Under the pieces are notes generated by a model. That model saw nothing but the letters and a program-made list of their open reading frames with translations, was not told the origin of the DNA and did not search any database. DNA of 32,681 nt from an uncultured Granulosicoccaceae bacterium. Its GTDB lineage: Bacteria; Pseudomonadota; Gammaproteobacteria; Granulosicoccales; Granulosicoccaceae. Positions 23,258 to 31,316 of this stretch are shown piece by piece. Location of the stretch: NCBI GenBank assembly GCA_938035125.1, contig CALHNS010000100.1, positions 1 to 32,681 on the forward strand. Direction: 5' to 3'. The position numbers were made by a program, and so were the translations under genes. Numbering within the stretch: the first letter of the stretch is position 1; every line of letters starts with the position of its first letter.

Positions 23258-24946
23258 TTAGCGCTGAATTGCAGCCTCAGGTGATGATGCAATGAGAAAA
23301 ATTGCGTCCACTACTTTGTTGGATGCACGGTTAGTGTTGTTGATAAGTTCAAGTGTCAGTTCACGCAACCCATCAGACATGGTGCCACCTAACAACAAAC
23401 GATCTAAATGATTCACAAGCTGGTTAGGATCGGGCTCTAATTGCATTTCGTGATCGATGTTTATGGCTATGGAATCTGAGCTAGGATCACTCATGTAGTT
23501 GTGTGACCAAATGGTGTTTGCAACCAAACGATTGGTTAATGTAATAACACCCGATTCATCAATAATCTGAAGCTCAGGCGTTGCTAAGTCTTGCATGTTA
23601 AGCGTGCCGGCTTGTCGAAAGTCAGGGCGAAAGAAATTAAATACGGTGGGCGAATTGATGGGTGATTGTCGTAATTCGTTGTGAACCCAGCCGTAGTTAA
23701 ACCCTTTGGGTACTTCTTTGGGTTTAAATGCTCGCCATATGTTGGTTACCCGTAATAAAGGTTCTTTCACTTTACCAAAGGTGTTTGGGTTTAAAGACGC
23801 ACCATTGCGAGCTTCGTTGTGCATCAGTATCGCCTTAATCGTACTGCCTAGTGATCCACGAACGCCTACGGAATTGCTGTCAAAAACAGCAGCTACATCA
23901 CGCACATAAGCCGGTGATGGGTTGCTAGTTACTAAGCGTTGTATTAATTGCTTTGATATAAACGGGCCAACGTTTGGGTGATTAAATAAATTATCTAAAG
24001 CCATTGCCAAATCACTTTCAGGTGATTGTCCAGCGGGAATCACTACACCGTTAAGTAAAGTTTTTTCATCAGTGTCGTGGTATTCAGGGTATGACTGCAT
24101 TGGCGTGATGTAGTCTTTAACGGTTGGCCACCTAAAGCTATCAACATTGGCAAAATGCCAACCAGTAAATACACGAGCAAAGTTTTCAATGTCTTTTTGA
24201 TTGTATGTGGGCAGTGCTACGCCATCTGCATCGCGTTTCACTGTGCCGTCTGGGTTTAACTGTTCCAATCCAATGGTGAACAGCTGCATGATTTCTCTTG
24301 CATAGTTTTCATCAGAACGAAGATTTTTCTGCGCATCAGGTTTTCGATTGCCCTTCATGCTTAGGTATTCACCCATAATTGGGCTTAATGTAACGTCTTC
24401 TAATAAGTCTCGAAAGTTACCAAAGGCATGACGCATCAGTATGTCGTAGTAGTTGGCGATTCCATATTGCTCTTCACTGAAGCCACTTTGCCCTGAAATC
24501 ACCAATATTTGGCTTAGTGCAAATGTAACTCTTTGGCGCAATTGATCAGGTGCGTTGATACTGTTTCGCCACCACACGTTTACGTATTCGTTCCATTGAT
24601 CTTGATTTCCGTTAGCTAACCCTTGGGTTAGATAACTGGCCGGTAGCTGCATTTGCGTGTCTATCCATGCTTCGGCGCTGGTATTCACTAGTGCGTTCAT
24701 ATCGCTTAACGTTGGGCCGTATGTGGCCTGTGTAAGCAATCTGTGCACATCGTTGTCCGACATTGGAGCGTCTGGCGCAACATTAGCAACTTCGCTTATT
24801 GGCAAGGCAGGCGCTATAGCAGGCTCAGCTAACGTGGCCGCAGCCAGAGCGGGGTTTGAGTCTGTCGGGCTGTCTGATCCGGTACCACCGCCACAGGCGG
24901 ATAAAAAAGTAGTCGTCAGCAGCAGGGGAATTATTATTTTTTTCAT
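23258..24946 (-). CDS. DUF1800 family lipoprotein
   Basis: 562 residues from ATG 24946 (a TTG three codons upstream is also open). Lipobox FLSAC ends at Cys18 and is followed by a GGG linker typical of surface or outer-membrane lipoproteins. The DUF1800 domain fills most of the rest: DNDVHRLLTQATYGP near the start, then WWRNSINAPDQLRQRVTFAL, NLRSDENYAREIMQLFTIGL, DIENFARVFTGWHF and LIQRLVTSNPSPAYV, all recognisable family blocks. Function is not known. The Tat-exported DUF1501 protein follows in the same direction. Between 24956 and 25058 no gene is seen; a TTGACG at about 25000-24995 on the minus strand could be a -35 element. Confidence 0.92.
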   Translation of the reverse strand: MKKIIIPLLLTTTFLSACGGGTGSDSPTDSNPALAAATLAEPAIAPALPISEVANVAPDAPMSDNDVHRLLTQATYGPTLSDMNALVNTSAEAWIDTQMQLPASYLTQGLANGNQDQWNEYVNVWWRNSINAPDQLRQRVTFALSQILVISGQSGFSEEQYGIANYYDILMRHAFGNFRDLLEDVTLSPIMGEYLSMKGNRKPDAQKNLRSDENYAREIMQLFTIGLEQLNPDGTVKRDADGVALPTYNQKDIENFARVFTGWHFANVDSFRWPTVKDYITPMQSYPEYHDTDEKTLLNGVVIPAGQSPESDLAMALDNLFNHPNVGPFISKQLIQRLVTSNPSPAYVRDVAAVFDSNSVGVRGSLGSTIKAILMHNEARNGASLNPNTFGKVKEPLLRVTNIWRAFKPKEVPKGFNYGWVHNELRQSPINSPTVFNFFRPDFRQAGTLNMQDLATPELQIIDESGVITLTNRLVANTIWSHNYMSDPSSDSIAINIDHEMQLEPDPNQLVNHLDRLLLGGTMSDGLRELTLELINNTNRASNKVVDAIFLIASSPEAAIQR

Positions 24947-25045
24947 AGCCTGCAACGATCAATACAATCAAATGGGTTAACGGGCTATGGCGTCAAAAAT
25001 AGAGCCCTCAAATGAATGCTGTGTGATGCAGACTGGAATTACAGT

Positions 25046-25064
25046 CACTGAGTGTGACTCAGTG
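25046..25064 (-). other. Stem-loop over the stop codon of the FrnE-like gene
   Basis: CACTGAG (25046-25052) pairs with CTCAGTG (25058-25064) around TGTGA, and covers the TGA stop at 25061-25059. No U run follows in the minus direction. It could slow ribosomes at the stop or protect the 3' end. Confidence 0.35.
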
Positions 25065-25697
25065 GGTTATCAAACCCTCGATTTGATCAAGTATTCCTTG
25101 CGGATTGTTGTAGTCAATACCGATAGGGTGAATGTGTTGTTCAGGGGTTGCTAAAAATAAACTGGGAAACCCTTGCGCGCCAATTCTTGCGGCAAACGCG
25201 CGCTCATTGTTGTGCTCTTCAAAAACAGAGTCGCTATTGAGCGCTGCGCTGAAAGTGGATTTATCACACCCCACAGACTCGGCAATGTCAGCCAACACAT
25301 CGTGATCTGATGGGTTCTTGGCTTGTAAGTAGTAAGCTTCTTGTATCGCTTGAATCATGGCTGATTCGAACGATTCGTTCTGCCGACGTGCAGCGATAAC
25401 TGCTCGGCAAGACGGATACGTGGATCGGCGTGGTGCGTTTTTGGTCCAGAAATCGTGATTAAATTGAGTGCCTGGAATGCTTTGTTCTATCCGCTGCCAA
25501 GTGCCTTGCAGCATCGCTTGCATGTCTGCGGGCATGGGATCTTGTGAATCGGGCGCAAGGCCACCCAGTAAGTGTCTTACCGAAACAGAATCGTTTAATG
25601 AGGCTTTAACCTTGAGCCAGGTGTTGCGAAAGCCCCAGCACCAGCTGCACATTGGGTCGTGTGCGTGAAAAAGGGTGTAAGGGGTGTCTGTTGTCAT
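25059..25697 (-). CDS. DsbA-family thioredoxin-like oxidoreductase (FrnE-like)
   Basis: 212 residues without a signal peptide, so cytoplasmic. The active-site CSWC (17-20) in HDPMCSWCWGF is the pattern of the FrnE/YwbO branch of DsbA proteins; the helical insertion follows (about 60-150), and the cis-proline loop is AQGFPSLFLA near residue 173. Family knowledge: FrnE-type proteins act as disulfide isomerases or oxidoreductases, often linked to oxidative stress. The gene starts six bases after the coiled-coil gene's stop and is the last of that three-gene run. Why a cytoplasmic thiol enzyme follows two envelope genes is not obvious; the alternative is that it is simply read through. Confidence 0.85.
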   Translation of the reverse strand: MTTDTPYTLFHAHDPMCSWCWGFRNTWLKVKASLNDSVSVRHLLGGLAPDSQDPMPADMQAMLQGTWQRIEQSIPGTQFNHDFWTKNAPRRSTYPSCRAVIAARRQNESFESAMIQAIQEAYYLQAKNPSDHDVLADIAESVGCDKSTFSAALNSDSVFEEHNNERAFAARIGAQGFPSLFLATPEQHIHPIGIDYNNPQGILDQIEGLITH

Positions 25698-25703
25698 ATT
25701 ATT

Positions 25704-26549
25704 TTAAGGTGTTTCTAACGTATCGCTCATTTCTGTATCGTCAAAATCATTCGGTTCTGACTTCAAGGTTTTGTCCATATCATTGAGAGCGATGGTTTCA
25801 TCGATATCGGTGTTTGATATGGATTGACGTAAATCAATGGGTAAATCACGATGATCGATGGCGATTGTTTCCTCACCTTCGCTTAAAGCATCGAGCAATG
25901 CTTGCCTTTCGCCTTTAAGTTGATCGGTGCTGGCGTTTAACGCTGATACCGTTTTCGCTGTGTGCTCATCGGTAATTTCATCAACTGGCATTTCGTGAAT
26001 GGGGTTTTGCAGCACAGTGGTTGCATCCAATGTTTCATTGGCCTCGTCATCGTCACCGGTGTACTTGCTCACTTGATTCACTAAAGCTGAAGATGCGCCC
26101 ATTGAAGCTGCTGCTGCGGCTAAATTTGAATTAGTCGAAGATTTTGCATTGATCAATCGATTTATTTCTAGATCTTTTTCGCGAATGATGGCTTGCAGGC
26201 GTTCGTTAGTTTCAAGTTGAGCTTTGTTCAATTCAACCGATTGAGTGCGAGCCATGTCAATAGACGATTCGGTGTCTTTTAATGATGTGCTTAGATTTTG
26301 GTTGTTTGAATGCACGGATTTTAAATCTGAGGCCAAATTTTGAATTTGATCTTCTAAATTTTTTACATCTTGTTGGCTGGATTCCTCCAGTAATTTGTAT
26401 CGTGCGTTGGCGGCGGCTTCTGCTTTTGCCGCGTGTCGGTTTGCAATTGTTCGTCGAATTAACCAGCCCACAAGCAACCCTAAAAGAGCCGCTAAAGCTA
26501 AGCAAATAACAATTTCAACGATCATGAGATTCAGTGAATTCATAGTCAT
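25704..26549 (-). CDS. Membrane-anchored coiled-coil protein with DET-motif tail
   Basis: 281 residues, family not recognised. One N-terminal membrane helix (about 8-31, LMIVEIVICLALAALLGLLVGWLI) is followed by basic residues (RRTIANRHAAK), which places the rest in the cytoplasm. A coiled coil runs from about 38 to 130. The C-terminal part is acidic and low-complexity, and repeats a pattern of acidic residue, Thr, Ile/Val: EETIAI, DETIAL, DATTVL, DKTLKS. These resemble phosphothreonine docking motifs (T-x-x-Ile/Leu/Asp) read by FHA domains, a guess only. The ATG overlaps the stop of the OmpA-type gene as TAATG, and the FrnE-like gene follows after six bases. It could act as the inner-membrane or cytoplasmic partner of the OmpA-type protein. 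Confidence 0.7.
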   Translation of the reverse strand: MTMNSLNLMIVEIVICLALAALLGLLVGWLIRRTIANRHAAKAEAAANARYKLLEESSQQDVKNLEDQIQNLASDLKSVHSNNQNLSTSLKDTESSIDMARTQSVELNKAQLETNERLQAIIREKDLEINRLINAKSSTNSNLAAAAASMGASSALVNQVSKYTGDDDEANETLDATTVLQNPIHEMPVDEITDEHTAKTVSALNASTDQLKGERQALLDALSEGEETIAIDHRDLPIDLRQSISNTDIDETIALNDMDKTLKSEPNDFDDTEMSDTLETP

Positions 26550-28456
26550 TAGAACGAAAACTCGATTCTTCGGTTGGCCGCACGGCCTTCCGGTGTGTCG
26601 TTGGTATCAATAGGTAAGCTCTCACCAAAACCAAACGAGGAAAGTCGAAATACTGAGATGCCTTGAGAGACAAGGTAGTCACGCACAGCATTGGCGCGTA
26701 GCTGGCTAAGTGCTAAGTTAAGCGCATCATCACCTTGGCTATCCGTGTGCCCCTTTATATCCACGGGCACGATTGGAAATTCAAGAAAAAGCTCAGCAAT
26801 TTCATCCAGTCGAACTTCGCTGTCCGGAGTGAGTTCATCGCTGCCGCTCCTAAACAGAATGCGGGTATCAGGAAGTGCATCAAACGCTGCGCTAAGACTG
26901 TTAGACGCAACAGTTAGAGGGTCGTTAGCTTCGGCTTCAGCCAAGGCTTGCGCTTCTTTTTCTTTCGCAATTCGCAGCGCTTCAGCGGCATCCGCAGCCT
27001 CTTTTTCTTTTTCAGCTGCCTGTCGAGCAGCTTCTGCTGCTTTGTCTTCCGCTCGTTTAGCTTCAGCAGCTTTTGCTGCCGCCTCAGCAGCCTCAGCCGC
27101 CGCACGTTCCTGTTCGGCCTTTTCTTCCGCCGCTGCTTTAGCTGCTTCTGCTTCTGCGTCTGCTAATTTTTGGGCTTCAATCCGAAATTGTTCTTCAATT
27201 TCTGCCTGTTTTTGCGCCTCGGCCGCTTCATTTTCAGCCGTTTCTTCTTCTACTGTTAAGGCTTCAATTTCGTCCGATTCTGTTGGCTCATCGCGGGTTG
27301 TTTCTGCCCTTGGTGTATCTGTTGATACGCTGTCCTCGTCAAAACGCAATCGATTGATCACAGTTAAATTGGGCAGGTTTTTTTGTAATACCGAAATAAT
27401 GGCGTCTTGTTCTTCTTTAGAATTTACCGAGCCACTTAACGTTATCTGTTCATCAAACAAATCGATGGATGGGTTTTCAATGGCAGTCATCTCTGGAACC
27501 GATGCTAAAAGCCCATCCATCCAGCTCATGGTGCCAACGGACTGTGTGGTCTCAATTTTATTGGTAACGTAATTCAAATCGAATGTGGTCATCACCACTT
27601 CAACGATCGGGCGCATCTGTCGTTGATCCTGTATTCGCCCGGTGAGGTTCAGAGTGCGATCATTGACAGCGATGTTTAATTCAGCTTGATCAGCTGTGGA
27701 CGCAGACGCATTATTTTCTGAGCCAGATGCGGAAATGGGAGCTGTCTCTGTTGGTTCTGTTGGTTCTGTTGGTTCGGAGATTTCCGCAGTTTCAATGCTT
27801 TCCGGTAATTCAACTTCAGGAACAGGCACTGCGTTTTCAGAGCCTGTTGTTAACGCTGAGTCCGTTGCATTGTTTTTCGGTGCATCAGTCGGTTCCTCTG
27901 TTGGTGCATCGGTTTGTTCATCAGTTGTAGCTTCTGCGGTTGTCTCAGTCTTAGGAGTTTCTGGTGCTGGTTCAACAGGTGCGCTAACTACTGCGGATTC
28001 ACTCTCTGTGGGTTCGATCTGGGTTGATTCAGTCTGGGTTGATTCAGTCTGGGCTGGCGTCGCAACGGGTTCAACGATCGTTGCATCGGCTGAATCTGTA
28101 TTGTCTACGTTCGCACTTACAGGGGCTGCAACAAGCTGAAGGTTGTCGCTAACGGTTCTAACGCCGGCTACGGCGCTGGCTGCAGCGACAATGTTGTCAC
28201 GAGCGGCAGAATTAGCAACGGGCCCAGTTAAGTTAGCTGTGTACCCGTTCATCTCAACGCTTACGGGGCCTGCGTTCAATGGCTCTATGGCGCTAAGTAC
28301 GCCAGCTTGTAAACGTTGTTCAAGTACAGGTACGTGCCTTGCCACGCAGAACCATGCCAAAGCGGCGAAGGCCAATAGGCCCAATAATGCCCACAGCACG
28401 GTAGACCCGCGTTGGTTTTTGGCTGCCTTATGGTATGTGGAAGTTTGTTCGTTCAA
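26549..28456 (-). CDS. Large OmpA-family envelope protein with BON domains and Ala/Glu coiled coil
   Basis: 649 residues if counted from the longest frame (TTG 28498); positions below use that count. One membrane helix (33-53, STVLWALLGLLAFAALAWF). BON domain (60-123). Thr/Glu/Pro-rich low-complexity stretch (125-265). Second BON-like region, possibly two copies (270-386). Ala/Glu/Lys coiled coil like TolA (405-525). OmpA C-terminal peptidoglycan-binding domain (540-649) with KGHTDSQGDD and the ANRRIEFSF end. The predicted shape is an inner-membrane anchor with a long periplasmic reach to the cell wall. A TATAAT at 28489-28484 lies within the longest frame, so TTG 28456 (codon 15) is a better start; no ATG precedes the membrane helix and no clear ribosome site is seen. 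Its stop overlaps the next gene by one base. Confidence 0.85.
   Translation of the reverse strand: MNEQTSTYHKAAKNQRGSTVLWALLGLLAFAALAWFCVARHVPVLEQRLQAGVLSAIEPLNAGPVSVEMNGYTANLTGPVANSAARDNIVAAASAVAGVRTVSDNLQLVAAPVSANVDNTDSADATIVEPVATPAQTESTQTESTQIEPTESESAVVSAPVEPAPETPKTETTAEATTDEQTDAPTEEPTDAPKNNATDSALTTGSENAVPVPEVELPESIETAEISEPTEPTEPTETAPISASGSENNASASTADQAELNIAVNDRTLNLTGRIQDQRQMRPIVEVVMTTFDLNYVTNKIETTQSVGTMSWMDGLLASVPEMTAIENPSIDLFDEQITLSGSVNSKEEQDAIISVLQKNLPNLTVINRLRFDEDSVSTDTPRAETTRDEPTESDEIEALTVEEETAENEAAEAQKQAEIEEQFRIEAQKLADAEAEAAKAAAEEKAEQERAAAEAAEAAAKAAEAKRAEDKAAEAARQAAEKEKEAADAAEALRIAKEKEAQALAEAEANDPLTVASNSLSAAFDALPDTRILFRSGSDELTPDSEVRLDEIAELFLEFPIVPVDIKGHTDSQGDDALNLALSQLRANAVRDYLVSQGISVFRLSSFGFGESLPIDTNDTPEGRAANRRIEFSF
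27748..27774. repeat. Three copies of a 9-bp repeat in the OmpA-type gene
   Basis: CTGTTGGTT is repeated three times in tandem and encodes EPT x3 (residues 242-250, EPTEPTEPT) in the Thr/Glu/Pro-rich spacer. The unit length of 9 keeps the frame when the copy number changes. Confidence 0.8.
28019..28048. repeat. Two copies of a 15-bp repeat in the OmpA-type gene
   Basis: CTGGGTTGATTCAGT occurs twice back to back, followed by a partial copy; it encodes TQTES twice in the spacer (about 149-158). The exact DNA identity points to a recent duplication. Confidence 0.75.
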
Positions 28457-28483
28457 TGTGGATTGCCGACTGTCGCAAGCCGC

Positions 28484-28489
28484 ATTATA
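28484..28489 (-). promoter_or_regulatory. TATAAT -10 element of the OmpA-type gene
   Basis: A perfect -10 box on the minus strand. No good -35 is found at 16-18 bases; the hexamer there is CCAATT. It would give a start near 28477, which rules out translation from TTG 28498. Confidence 0.35.
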
Positions 28490-28555
28490 CAAGGCCAAAC
28501 CGCGAGAATTGGATCCGACATGGCATTGACGCCTTATTCGTGACTATTGGTTCAT

Positions 28556-28620
28556 GTAACAGAGGCGAAAACTGCGGTCTTGCCTGATATCCTGTGACTT
28601 CGGTCCAATAAATCTGTTAC
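28556..28620. promoter_or_regulatory. Widely spaced half-sites before the LprI-like gene
   Basis: GTAACAGA (28556-28563) and TCTGTTAC (28613-28620) are perfect inverted copies 49 bases apart; the second ends two bases before the start ATG. They could be operator half-sites for looping or the ends of a leader hairpin that hides the start codon. Confidence 0.3.
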
Positions 28621-28622
28621 CT

Positions 28623-29615
28623 ATGACTAGTCGATACGCGCTTCTAACCGTCGCATTTTCACTGTTGTGCAGTGTGCAAACCCCTGCGCGAGCCTACGAT
28701 GCGCTGGAAGCTTGTCGCGCGCAGTCACTGTTGACTCAGGATATCCATAATTGTTTGGATAATTATCTGGCGTTAATTGATCAAAATCTCAACGATTTAA
28801 CGGTCTACATCGATGGACAGTTGCGCGGGTTGGAGCGAGCCGCGTTCAGCCGGGCACAAAATTCGTTCTATAGCTATCGCCGAGAGAATTGTCTTTGGTA
28901 CTTAGAGATTGGCGGGCCGCGGGTGCAAGCTGAACAAGTTGCGAAAAATTGTTTATCGAATATGTCGCAAGATCGTTTGTCCGAATTGCAAAGTCTCATT
29001 GCAGAATACCAAGACAACACGGTAGAAGAAGCTTTAGAACTTGCAAACGTAGATGCGTCTGTCATTACAGAGCCAGCCAGTGACACTTCCGAAACGGCTG
29101 CGGCCTTACCAGCAGAAGCAAATGAGGCTGCGGATATCGACGGCGAGGATGGGCTTTCGGCTTATTTAGGCTCTTGGCAGGTGATCTGTTCTAACGAGAG
29201 TGCAACAAGGCGTTGCACAACCGATGTACCGTTAGACCCTGTTGATGGAGATTCAGATGGGTCCATCATGCGAATAACCTATCGCGATAATAACCGGCCT
29301 TCGGTAGAGCTTCATTTTCCAAATGAGACGATTGATTCCCCGGATAAATTATCGTGGCAAGTGGACAATTTTACTTTTGGCAAAGTACCCGGCTCTTTAA
29401 TAAGCGTGGACGATGAGGCGGCCAAGCAAATTATTAACGAAGTGAAATTTGTTCGTGATGAATTGATTCCATTGTTTCAAAGTGGCTCAACGGTGGGTGT
29501 TACCGTTCTGGATAAAATAGATGGTGAGTCTGGGAAAAAGTTTGAAGCAACTTTAGTGGGCTTTTCTAAAGCCAGATCGTTTGCTAGTGATTACTTGAAA
29601 GGTGAGTTGCCCTAG
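28623..29615 (+). CDS. Secreted protein with LprI-like (DUF1311) N-terminal domain
   Basis: 330 residues. Signal peptide cut after ARA (about residue 24). The next 100 residues follow the LprI/DUF1311 pattern: CRAQ, NCLDNYL, a helix with FYSYRRENCLWYLE and a final NCLSNMSQDRLSEL, with four cysteines in two likely disulfides. This family includes periplasmic lysozyme inhibitors. After a Glu/Ala-rich linker (about 135-175) the C-terminal domain begins SWQVICSNESATRRCTT and continues as beta strands ending in FEATLVGFSKARSF; this is like IalB (invasion-associated B) domains, a weaker assignment. The gene diverges from the OmpA-type gene. Its stop overlaps the GTG of the thiamine pyrophosphokinase by one base (TAGTG), so they share a transcript. 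Confidence 0.75.
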   Translation: MTSRYALLTVAFSLLCSVQTPARAYDALEACRAQSLLTQDIHNCLDNYLALIDQNLNDLTVYIDGQLRGLERAAFSRAQNSFYSYRRENCLWYLEIGGPRVQAEQVAKNCLSNMSQDRLSELQSLIAEYQDNTVEEALELANVDASVITEPASDTSETAAALPAEANEAADIDGEDGLSAYLGSWQVICSNESATRRCTTDVPLDPVDGDSDGSIMRITYRDNNRPSVELHFPNETIDSPDKLSWQVDNFTFGKVPGSLISVDDEAAKQIINEVKFVRDELIPLFQSGSTVGVTVLDKIDGESGKKFEATLVGFSKARSFASDYLKGELP

Positions 29616-30274
29616 TGTCTAGAAGTGCGCTGGTGTTTGCCGGTGGCCCCTTCGAACATAGTACGTGGCCTTTGGCACAAGCATTAGGTTATGACGATGT
29701 TTGGTGTGCAGACAGCGGCCTTATTCATGCAAAAGCCTGTGGCTTAAGCCCAGATGTAGTGGTGGGTGATTTTGACAGCGCACCCAAAAACCTTTTGCAC
29801 GAAGCTTCTGCATCGGGTGCAAAGCTAATTCAGCATCCGGCCGATAAAAACGCCAGTGATTTAGAACTCACTTTGCACGAACTGGCAAAAGCAAACTATT
29901 CACAAGTTACCTTACTTGCGTTTTCAGGTGGGCGAACCGATCACTCACTGTTTAATTGGATGTTAGCCTTGCAACAAGATTGGCCGTTCCAGTTAACTAT
30001 TTTTGATGACACGGTAAGTGCGTATCTTGTTCATGGAACTATTCACTTTTGTGCACCGCTTGCTAAGGGTACGCAAGTGAGCTTATTGCCGCGCGATTCT
30101 GTATCTGGCGTGACAACGCAAGGGTTAAAGTATCCATTGTTTGATGCGCGCCTAATGGGTGGCAGCACACTGGGTTTAAGTAATGAAGCCGATGGCAGTG
30201 AAGAGGTTTCAGTGAGTGTTGAATCGGGCCGATTGCTTGTGTTGGTTGTGCACAGTGATTCGTTAAAAAATTAA
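29615..30274 (+). CDS. thiN: Thiamine pyrophosphokinase
   Basis: 219 residues, the usual length for bacterial TPK. It transfers pyrophosphate from ATP to thiamine, giving thiamine diphosphate. Motifs: WCADSGLIHA, PDVVVGDFDSAP with the Mg/ATP-binding aspartates, HPADKNASDLELTL and FSGGRTDHSLFNWMLAL, all characteristic of the TPK catalytic domain. The C-terminal part (TQVSLLPRDSVSGVTTQGL, SVESGRLLVLV) is the thiamine-binding jelly-roll. It starts at GTG 29615, overlapping the LprI-like gene's stop by one base; the threonine aldolase gene follows 19 bases after its stop. No thiamine-synthesis genes are near, so it probably serves salvaged thiamine. Confidence 0.95.
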   Translation: MSRSALVFAGGPFEHSTWPLAQALGYDDVWCADSGLIHAKACGLSPDVVVGDFDSAPKNLLHEASASGAKLIQHPADKNASDLELTLHELAKANYSQVTLLAFSGGRTDHSLFNWMLALQQDWPFQLTIFDDTVSAYLVHGTIHFCAPLAKGTQVSLLPRDSVSGVTTQGLKYPLFDARLMGGSTLGLSNEADGSEEVSVSVESGRLLVLVVHSDSLKN

Positions 30275-30293
30275 TAATTCGTAGAGTGCTCTT

Positions 30294-31304
30294 GTGATTG
30301 ATTTACGCAGCGATACCGTAACCCGCCCCAGTGAAGTCATGCGAACAGCAATGGCAAATGCCGACGTTGGTGACGATGTATACGGCGATGATCCAACAGT
30401 TAATCGGTTGCAATCTGCTACCGCTGAACGCTTAGGTAAAGAGGCCGCTGTGTTTCTACCTTCTGGTACTCAATCGAATTTGGTGGCCTTATTAACGCAC
30501 TGCCAACGAGGCGATGAGTACATCGTTGGCCACGATGCCCACACATACAAATACGAAGGTGGGGGTGCTGCTGCGCTTGGTGGTATTCAGCCTCAGCCCG
30601 TGGCGTTTGTTGACAATGGAGAAGTCTCGCTTGAAGAAGCTGCTAATGCTGTGAAAGTGGATGATTCTCATTTTGCTCGCACGAAATTGCTGTGCTTGGA
30701 AAATACACAACACGGTCGAGTGCAAAGCCTTGAGTACATGCAGCGTGCAAAAGCACTCGCTGATCAACACGGCTTGTCTTTGCATTTAGATGGTGCGCGT
30801 ATGGGTAACGCAGCCGTTGCATTGGGTGTGTCACTTGAGGCCGTTGCCAAGCCTTTTGATTCTGTGTCCTTATGTTTATCCAAGGGGTTAGGCGCTCCCG
30901 TGGGTTCTGTGCTGGTTGGCGATAAAGATTTTATTAAAGAGGCCACTCGCTGGCGTAAAGTCACCGGCGGTGGAATGCGTCAAGCTGGTGTGTTGGCTGC
31001 GGCAGGTTTAATTGCTATTGATGATGGGTTTAAACGATTAGGTGAAGATCACGAGCGCGCATTGGCATTGGAGCAGGGCCTAAACGGTATTAATGGCGTT
31101 TCGGTACGAAAAGGCTGGACTCAAACCAATATGGTGTGGTTGAATTTCGATGAAGGTATTGGAGATGCGTTTACGCAGCATTGCCAGCAGCAAGGCGTGT
31201 TGTTGTCTGCTACAACTTATGGGGCCCGTTTGGTTACCCATCTCGATCTGAACGATGATGATATCGCTGAAACTATTCAAGTGTTCAGGGATTACTTTAA
31301 ATAA
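30294..31304 (+). CDS. ltaE: Low-specificity L-threonine aldolase
   Basis: 336 residues, fold-type I PLP enzyme that splits threonine or allo-threonine into glycine and acetaldehyde. Motifs: LRSDTVTRPS at the N-terminus, DDVYGDDPTVNRL, FLPSGTQSNLVAL, HDAHTYKYEGGGAAALGG (His83 stacks on PLP), HLDGARMGN (Asp166 and Arg169) and the PLP lysine in SLCLSKGLGAPVGS (Lys197). All key residues are present. It starts at GTG 30294 without a strong ribosome site, 19 bases after the thiN gene, and is likely co-transcribed with it. The tail (AETIQVFRDYF) is the usual end of the family. Confidence 0.95.
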   Translation: MIDLRSDTVTRPSEVMRTAMANADVGDDVYGDDPTVNRLQSATAERLGKEAAVFLPSGTQSNLVALLTHCQRGDEYIVGHDAHTYKYEGGGAAALGGIQPQPVAFVDNGEVSLEEAANAVKVDDSHFARTKLLCLENTQHGRVQSLEYMQRAKALADQHGLSLHLDGARMGNAAVALGVSLEAVAKPFDSVSLCLSKGLGAPVGSVLVGDKDFIKEATRWRKVTGGGMRQAGVLAAAGLIAIDDGFKRLGEDHERALALEQGLNGINGVSVRKGWTQTNMVWLNFDEGIGDAFTQHCQQQGVLLSATTYGARLVTHLDLNDDDIAETIQVFRDYFK

Positions 31305-31316
31305 AGGATTAATTAA

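Noticed and set aside
26691..27572. A 293-residue Ser/Ala-rich plus-strand frame
   Set aside because: It is the antisense shadow of the Ala/Glu coiled-coil part of the OmpA-type gene; its composition follows directly from the repetitive codons on the other strand and it has no domain.
27696..28139. A 147-residue Ser/Val/Gly-rich plus-strand frame
   Set aside because: Antisense to the Thr/Glu/Pro spacer of the same gene, with no signal, motif or ribosome site.
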